This document shows positions 59,363 through 64,000 of a DNA stretch of 64,000 nucleotides, piece after piece. The stretch lies in contig NZ_LNQC01000049.1 in NCBI RefSeq assembly GCF_001651855.1, positions 364,322-428,321 on the forward strand, read 5' to 3'. The translations under genes were made by a program, and so were the position numbers. Positions within the stretch are counted from its first letter, which is position 1. Each line of letters begins with the position of its first letter. The notes beneath the pieces are model-generated. The model was not told the origin of the DNA and did no database searches. It saw nothing but the letters and a program-made list of their open reading frames with translations. The stretch is from Sinorhizobium americanum (GTDB taxonomy: Bacteria > Pseudomonadota > Alphaproteobacteria > Rhizobiales > Rhizobiaceae).

Positions 59363-60424
59363 ATGCAGTCGATCGAATCCACCGCGCTTGAACCGACCCG
59401 CGGCGAGCTTGCCGGACTGAGTCTCGCACAGAAGCTTATCCGCTTCCTGCCGGTCTACGGCCTCGTCATCCTGACGCTGCTGCTGATCGTGCTGTTCTCG
59501 CTGCTCCTGCCGCAGACCTTTCCGACGGTCCTCAATGTCCGCTCGATCATTTCCGACAAGGCGATCATCGCCATCCTGTCGCTGGCGGCGATGATCCCGA
59601 TGGCCTCCGGTCGCATCGACCTCACGGTCGGCTACGGGATCGTGCTCTGGCATATCCTGGCGATCAGCCTGCAGACGATGTTCGGTGTGCCCTGGCCGAT
59701 CGCCGTCGTGATCGTGCTGCTACTGGGCGCGCTGACCGGGTTCCTGAACGGCCTGCTCGTCGAGGTGGCGCGGATCGACTCCTTCATCGCCACGCTCGGC
59801 ACCGGAACCATCCTCTATGCGCTGGCGCTCTGGCACACCGGCGGCCGGCAGGTGGTCGGTGTCCTGCCGGAAGGCTTCTATGCGTTGAACGGCACGATGG
59901 TGCTCGGCCTGCCGATCACCGGCTTCTACGTGCTCATTCTCGCGGTCGTGCTGTGGCTCGTGCTCGAATATCTGCCGATCGGCCGATATGTCTACGCGAT
60001 CGGCGCCAATCCCAAGGCGGCCGCCTTGAACGGCATTCCGGTGCGCCGCTTCGTCATCGGCGCCTTCGTCTCCTCGGGCACGCTCGCCGCGCTGGCCGGC
60101 GTGCTGCTCGCCTCGAAGCTCCGGATCGGCCAGGCGAGTGTCGGCCTCGAATATCTGCTGCCGGCACTCGTCGGGGCCTTCCTCGGCTCGACCACCATCA
60201 AGCCCGGCCGCGTCAATGTCTGGGGCACGATGATCGGCGTGATCATTCTGGCTGTCGGCATCTCCGGCATCCAGCAAGTCGGCGGCTCGTTCTTCGTTGA
60301 ACCGCTTTTCAACGGCGTCACGCTGCTCGTGGCGATCGGCATTGCCGGCTATGCGCAGCGCAGGCGCGGGATTGTCGCCCGCAAACCGCCGCCGGTAACC
60401 GTCGACCCGGCCGGCAAGAAGTAA
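59363..60424 (+). CDS. Sugar ABC transporter permease, CUT2 family
   Basis: 353 aa, about ten membrane segments, BPD_transp_2 family (RbsC-like). Typical features: MIPMASGRIDLTVGYGI, FNGLL-like FLNGLLVEVARIDSFIATLGT, and YAIGANPKAAALNGIPVRR (the EAA-like loop contacting the ATPase). Located 17 bases after the ATPase gene. Confidence 0.95.
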   Translation: MQSIESTALEPTRGELAGLSLAQKLIRFLPVYGLVILTLLLIVLFSLLLPQTFPTVLNVRSIISDKAIIAILSLAAMIPMASGRIDLTVGYGIVLWHILAISLQTMFGVPWPIAVVIVLLLGALTGFLNGLLVEVARIDSFIATLGTGTILYALALWHTGGRQVVGVLPEGFYALNGTMVLGLPITGFYVLILAVVLWLVLEYLPIGRYVYAIGANPKAAALNGIPVRRFVIGAFVSSGTLAALAGVLLASKLRIGQASVGLEYLLPALVGAFLGSTTIKPGRVNVWGTMIGVIILAVGISGIQQVGGSFFVEPLFNGVTLLVAIGIAGYAQRRRGIVARKPPPVTVDPAGKK

Positions 60425-60472
60425 CACTTCAGAAATCTGCATATCAAAGCAAACCCAAGGGAGGACGGGTAT

Positions 60473-61573
60473 ATGAAACGCAGGACTTTCATGACAGGCA
60501 CGGCTGCGGCAATCGCGCTGATAGGCGCCAGTGTCGCCTTTGCCGATCCGATGGCCGATGCCGAGGCGATCGTCACCAAATACGCCAACAAGGTGACCGC
60601 CTGGGACGGTCCGGCCGCGGGTCCGAAGGCGCAGGAGGGCAAGACCATCGTCGTGCTCGCCGGCGACCTGAAGAACGGCGGCATTCTCGGGGTCACTACC
60701 GGGGTCGAGGAGGCTGCCGCGGCGATCGGCTGGGAGGTGAAGGTGATCGACGGTGCCGGTTCGATCGGCGGCCGCACGGCGGCCTTTGGCCAGGCCATGG
60801 CGCTGAAGCCGGCCGGCATCATCATCAACGGCTTCGACGCCGTCGAGCAGGCTCCGGCTCTGGAGCAGGCCAAGGCCGCCGGTATCCCCCTCGTCGCGTG
60901 GCACGCCGGCCCGGTGATCGGGCCGGACGAGAAGACCGGGCTCTTCGCCAACGTCAGCACGGACGCGATGGAAGTGTCGAAGGCAGCCGCCAACTGGGCT
61001 TTCGTGGACGCCAAGGGCAAGCCCGGCGTGGTAATCTTCACCGACTCGACCTATGCGATCGCCATTGCCAAGGCCGACAAGATGAAGGCCGAAATCGAAG
61101 CGCTCGGCGGCAAGGTGCTCGAATATGTCGACACGCCGATCGCCGAGACGTCGCAGCGCATGCCGCAGCTGACCACCTCGCTCCTGCAGAAATACGGCGA
61201 CCAGTGGACCCATTCGCTGGCGATCAACGACCTCTATTTCGACTTCATGGGACCGTCTCTCGCCGCCGCCGGCAAGGGCGGCACCGATGCGCCGATCAAC
61301 GTCGCCGCCGGCGATGGCTCGGAGTCCGCCTATCAGCGAATCCGCGCCGGGCAGTTCCAGAAGGTGACGGTCGCCGAGCCGCTCAACCTGCAGGGCTGGC
61401 AGCTCGTCGACGAGCTGAACCGCGCCTTCGCCGGCGAAAAATGGTCGGGCTACCTGTCGCCGCTGCACGTGGTGACGGCCGACAATGTCGAGTTCGACGG
61501 CGGCCCGAAGAACACCTTCGATCCCGACAACGGCTATCGGGATCAATACAAGAAGCTCTGGGGCAAGTTGTAA
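60473..61573 (+). CDS. Sugar ABC transporter substrate-binding protein (Peripla_BP_4)
   Basis: 366 aa ribose-type binding protein. The N terminus MKRRTFMTGTAAAIALIGAS looks like a Tat signal (RRTFM), cleaved after AFA. Then come the domain motifs VVLAGDLKNGGILGVTTGVE, IIINGFDAVEQ, NVSTDAMEVSKAAANWAF and a C-terminal YRDQYKKLWGKL. Probable ligand is a sugar or sugar-like compound. GGAGG precedes the ATG; a strong terminator follows. Confidence 0.94.
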   Translation: MKRRTFMTGTAAAIALIGASVAFADPMADAEAIVTKYANKVTAWDGPAAGPKAQEGKTIVVLAGDLKNGGILGVTTGVEEAAAAIGWEVKVIDGAGSIGGRTAAFGQAMALKPAGIIINGFDAVEQAPALEQAKAAGIPLVAWHAGPVIGPDEKTGLFANVSTDAMEVSKAAANWAFVDAKGKPGVVIFTDSTYAIAIAKADKMKAEIEALGGKVLEYVDTPIAETSQRMPQLTTSLLQKYGDQWTHSLAINDLYFDFMGPSLAAAGKGGTDAPINVAAGDGSESAYQRIRAGQFQKVTVAEPLNLQGWQLVDELNRAFAGEKWSGYLSPLHVVTADNVEFDGGPKNTFDPDNGYRDQYKKLWGKL

Positions 61574-61585
61574 TCTCCCAGGACT

Positions 61586-61614
61586 GGGGCACCGCGAATG
61601 GTGCCCCCTTTTTT
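61586..61614 (+). terminator. Intrinsic terminator of the CUT2 operon
   Basis: GGGGCACC / GGTGCCCC with loop GCGAAT, followed by CTTTTTT. Textbook form, 12 bases after the stop codon. Confidence 0.95.
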
Positions 61615-61716
61615 CTCCGTGACCAAGGAAGATCCTCGACGCAAGATCTCGAGGGCGCATCCGGCAGTGGCGAGTGTTCGACATGAGGTTCTGCTTGCCG
61701 GTGCCACAAAGGCAGA

Positions 61717-62113
61717 TTGAGCCATATAGACAAGTTCGACCACTGGAACCTCGGCACCTACAATTCGGCGATACAGGCAGTGATTGCGCCCGCAATCGAA
61801 TTCCACAGGAGGATCGGCGCGGAGAAGATGCATGCGCGGCTACACGCGCTCACCCGTTACTGGATATCGCTCGCCAGTGACATTCTCGGTTTTAGGCTGC
61901 ATACGGCCACCGACACCGACAGCCTTGGGGCAATCACCTTGTTCTCGATCGCCGGCCGAGATGAAGGAGCTCGAACGGGATCTGGAAGCATCACGTGCAC
62001 GAAAAGTATCGCAAGGTGGAGCTGTCGAGGGCATGCGAGTTTCTCCGCACATCTACTTGCTGAAAAGCGATCTCGATACGTTTGCCACGGCACTGCGAGC
62101 CGCATTGGAGTGA
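61717..62113 (+). pseudogene. C-terminal remnant of a class V aminotransferase-like enzyme
   Basis: One frame reads FDHWNLGTYNSAIQAVIAPA and IEFHRRIGAEKMHARLHAL with LHTATDTDSLGAITLFSIAG. After a frameshift near 61960 another frame continues EMKELERDLEASRARKVSQG and VEGMRVSPHIYLLKSDLDTF to a proper stop. This is the C-terminal domain of aminotransferase class V (isopenicillin-epimerase-like) enzymes. The N-terminal catalytic part with the PLP lysine is absent. Confidence 0.75.
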
Positions 62114-62563
62114 AAGCCGCTCGCGCGCAGAGCGCGCATCATCGTCCGGGAGCATCACGGCCGTTAGGTCGATCCGCGAAGCCACAGAGGCACTCCAGCG
62201 CATATCTGCCTCGTCCGGTGTCCCGTAAGCCGCGGCCTCGCGCAAAGCGCCAGATCGGCATGGTGGTATTGCCGTGCATCGGCTCCCTGCGCGTTTGACG
62301 GGAGTCCAGCACCGGATTCTCGGGCACCTGCAATTGCGCCCGGGCCGCGTTAGCGAGTGATGTGCCGTCGAAGCCGATCACGGAAAATCCGCTCGGACAG
62401 CGGGTGCCCCGGCACCGAGCAACGGCAACGATCGGGCGCGACACGCGGCCGGCCCGAAGCAGGCTTTGAATGGGGCCGTGGAGTTTCCGGCGCGGAGCGA
62501 GAAGGCTAGATCCGATGAACTCCCGCGGTAGACGGCGAGTCATGTTTGCCGTATCGGTTGTGC
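62114..62563. other. Degraded region without intact gene
   Basis: No intact gene. On the minus strand, around 62345-62400, the peptide FSVIGFDGTSLANAARAQL resembles the C-terminal motif of LacI-type regulators, but the sequence before and after it does not continue the family. It may be a scrap of the missing regulator of the CUT2 operon. Confidence 0.4.
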
Positions 62564-63466
62564 ATGAGATCGAGCCTTGAACATCTGCCGGAGGAGAAGC
62601 AGCGCGAACTTGCCCGTGTCGTCGAAATCATCCATGAGGAGTTCGCCGACGCACTCGAGGGAAGCTCGGCTGCCTTCAAGAAGCGCGGGCGGATCCTGAA
62701 GATTATTCTCTTCGGCTCTTATGCCCGCGGCACTTTCGTCGACGAGCCGCACACGATGAAGGGTTACCGCTCCGACTATGACATCCTTGTCATCGTCAAT
62801 TCGAAGAAGCTTGCCGAACCGCAATATTGGGACAAGGCGACCGACCGGCTGATGTGGGACAAGGGGATCTCGGCGCCGGTCAGCCCGATCGTCCATGGTG
62901 CCCGGGAGGTGAACAACTTCCTTGCCGATGGTCAATACTTCTTCGTCGACATCCTGCGCGAGGGCATCGTCCTCTACGAACTCGATGATCGGCCGCTGGC
63001 GGAGCCAAAGCGGCTCTCGCCCGCCGATGCCCTTAGGGTGGCAAAGGAGCACTTTGAGAGGCGCTTTCCGGACGCTAAAGACTTTATGCATATGGCGAAA
63101 TTCCTCGTTCAGAAGGGAAATCCCAGATTAGCGGCGTTCCAATTGCACCAGAGCATCGAGGCCTCCTACTCGTGCTTTCTGTTGACTCTCACAAACTACA
63201 GCCCGCCTTCGCACAATTTGAAGTTCCTTCGAGGACTCGCCGAGGATCACGATCGTAGGCTCGTCGATGCATGGCCGCGCGACCAGCATCGCTTTACTGC
63301 CTGGTACAACATCCTCAATGAGGCCTACGTCAAGGCGCGCTACTCGAAGCACTTCGAAATCACCGACGAAGCGCTTGATTGGCTTCTTGAGCGGACCGAA
63401 TCTCTTCACCGGCTTGTCGAGGGGATCTGTGCGGAGAGGCTGGCGGAGTTGGCGCAGCGGGCGTGA
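62564..63466 (+). CDS. Fused nucleotidyltransferase (MNT)-HEPN protein
   Basis: 300 aa. N-terminal nucleotidyltransferase domain: ILFGSYARGTFVDE (G-S-x-A-R-G) and YRSDYDILVIV (D-x-D pair). C-terminal HEPN domain from about 160: AKEHFERRFPDAKDFMHMA, HQSIEASYSCFLLTL, SHNLKFL and ARYSKHFEIT. In split form, MNT and HEPN are antitoxin and toxin; fused forms occur in rhizobia and elsewhere with unclear role. The exact HEPN Rx4-6H ribonuclease motif is not clear (RYSKH has one residue too few). It sits between pseudogenes. Start: ATG after GTTGTGC, weak site. Confidence 0.85.
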   Translation: MRSSLEHLPEEKQRELARVVEIIHEEFADALEGSSAAFKKRGRILKIILFGSYARGTFVDEPHTMKGYRSDYDILVIVNSKKLAEPQYWDKATDRLMWDKGISAPVSPIVHGAREVNNFLADGQYFFVDILREGIVLYELDDRPLAEPKRLSPADALRVAKEHFERRFPDAKDFMHMAKFLVQKGNPRLAAFQLHQSIEASYSCFLLTLTNYSPPSHNLKFLRGLAEDHDRRLVDAWPRDQHRFTAWYNILNEAYVKARYSKHFEITDEALDWLLERTESLHRLVEGICAERLAELAQRA

Positions 63467-63547
63467 CCTGACATCTGTTTTCAGAGCTCGCTAGTGCTTC
63501 GTCGCCTCCATTCTGAAAAGGGCGGAGAATATTAACTCGGCCGACGG

Positions 63548-63836
63548 CTATCTTCCCGGCCATGCGCCGCGGCTCCAGGAACGACGGGAAGTAGGGGCCT
63601 TTCCTGAACTTCGGAATGCGCAGCTCGACCGTGCCGGCCCGCGTATCCCAGTCGCGGTCGCGATAGCAGTTGCGTTGGCCAGCCGCAGCCGGGTCTTCTC
63701 GCCAAAGGCGGCGCCGGTGGCGGCCCCCACCTCAAGCTCCATCAGGCGCTCGGCGGCGAAGCCGATTATCTCGCGCAGGAGATCGCAATCGGGGGTCTTC
63801 TCCAGGCGCGCGCAGGTTCATCATGTCGTCGGTCAT
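63548..63836 (-). pseudogene. Truncated IS256-family transposase
   Basis: The minus strand begins MTDDMMNLRA and, with two frameshifts, continues LRE(I)IGFAAERLMELEVGAA, FGEKTRLRL, RDWDTRAGTVELRIPKF(R)KG and SFLEPRRMAGK. These are the N-terminal landmarks of IS256-type Mutator transposases. The catalytic core and C terminus are absent; the reading dissolves after MAGK. Confidence 0.85.
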
Positions 63837-63899
63837 CGATGGTTCCTTCGAATCAGGTTGGTGTCAGCAACCCGACCCTACCGAAGACCATCGATAACC
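63548..63899 (-). mobile_element. IS256-family insertion sequence remnant
   Basis: Right end of an IS256-type element: transposase start plus the leader GGTTGCTGACACCAACC and, farther out, GGTTATCGATGGTCTTCGG at about 63881-63899, which is probably in or near the terminal inverted repeat. The left end is missing. The element borders the MNT-HEPN gene. Confidence 0.7.
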
Positions 63900-64000
63900 A
63901 CCGCTATGCCGCACGCTCACTACGGCGCTCCTATGACGATCACGACTGATTGTGCTCATAGTAATTCTGGCACCAAAATTGATGCCGTTACAAGATCGGG
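63900..64000. other. AT-richer tail with imperfect palindrome
   Basis: No gene. GGCACCAAAATTGATGCC (63969-63986) is an imperfect palindrome (7 of 9 pairs). It could be an end of another mobile element cut by the window edge. Confidence 0.3.

Noticed and set aside
62139..62543. 134-codon minus-strand frame with a LacI-like peptide
   Set aside because: Only about 20 residues resemble the LacI C-terminal motif and nothing before or after continues it; too weak to call a pseudogene.

Overview
The window is GC-rich, densely packed alphaproteobacterial DNA, most likely from a Sinorhizobium/Ensifer-type rhizobium. The reasons are a rhizobial-type (Rhc) type III secretion gene order with a split secretin, recurring rhizobial intergenic palindromes, GGAAC-N16-GGTT/CGTT promoters of the EcfG/RpoE2 general stress type, and many paralogous sugar-type transporters. 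I saw no rRNA, tRNA or CRISPR.

Region 1 (1-24050) starts with a cut-off DUF2000 gene and then holds a complete-looking type III secretion locus. On the minus strand, an almost continuously coupled operon (many ATGA/GTGA overlaps) runs sctC1(nolW-like)-62 aa protein-inner rod candidate-sctJ-sctK-sctL-sctN-sctO-sctQ-sctR-sctS-sctT and then a giant LysM protein. A second giant LysM protein faces it from the plus strand, behind a candidate tts box. From a shared AT-rich divergent promoter region, the plus strand carries a 53 aa needle candidate closed by a strong hairpin, then sctD, a 124 aa unknown, a TPR chaperone candidate, sctV, a Tad-like CpaC secretin/CpaD lipoprotein/TadD TPR cassette, sctU and an L,D-transpeptidase. 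SctU lacks the NPTH autocleavage motif. No ruler (SctP), gatekeeper (SctW) or TtsI-type regulator is in view.

Region 2 (24260-30330) is a monocarboxylate/acetate-type uptake module: a DUF3311 protein and sodium:solute symporter (MctP-like), a hybrid kinase whose N terminus is itself a sodium:solute symporter domain, and a LuxR-type response regulator. It is followed by a chimeric pair of pseudogenes (30473-31255). Region 3 (31280-38906) is signalling: a GGDEF-EAL protein, two methyl-accepting chemotaxis proteins with xWxxF tails, and crcB. Region 4 (39033-44937) is a catabolic cassette: a FAH/hydratase-type enzyme and a LacI repressor diverge from a TRAP transporter and an HpaI aldolase across two palindromic operators.

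Region 5 (44931-57744) has a stress flavour: a glycosyltransferase, an epimerase-SPW-VKOR fusion, a PhnA-like membrane protein, a DUF1236 Gln-rich exported protein and a BON protein. Three of these genes have good EcfG-type promoters. Between them lie a solute-binding protein/GGDEF-EAL pair, a degenerate short-chain dehydrogenase, a GFA protein and a SIR2-like protein. Region 6 (57797-61614) is a CUT2 sugar ABC importer behind a perfect palindromic operator and ending in a textbook terminator. Region 7 (61700-64000) is a decaying accessory zone: an aminotransferase remnant, a MNT-HEPN fusion protein and a truncated IS256-family element.
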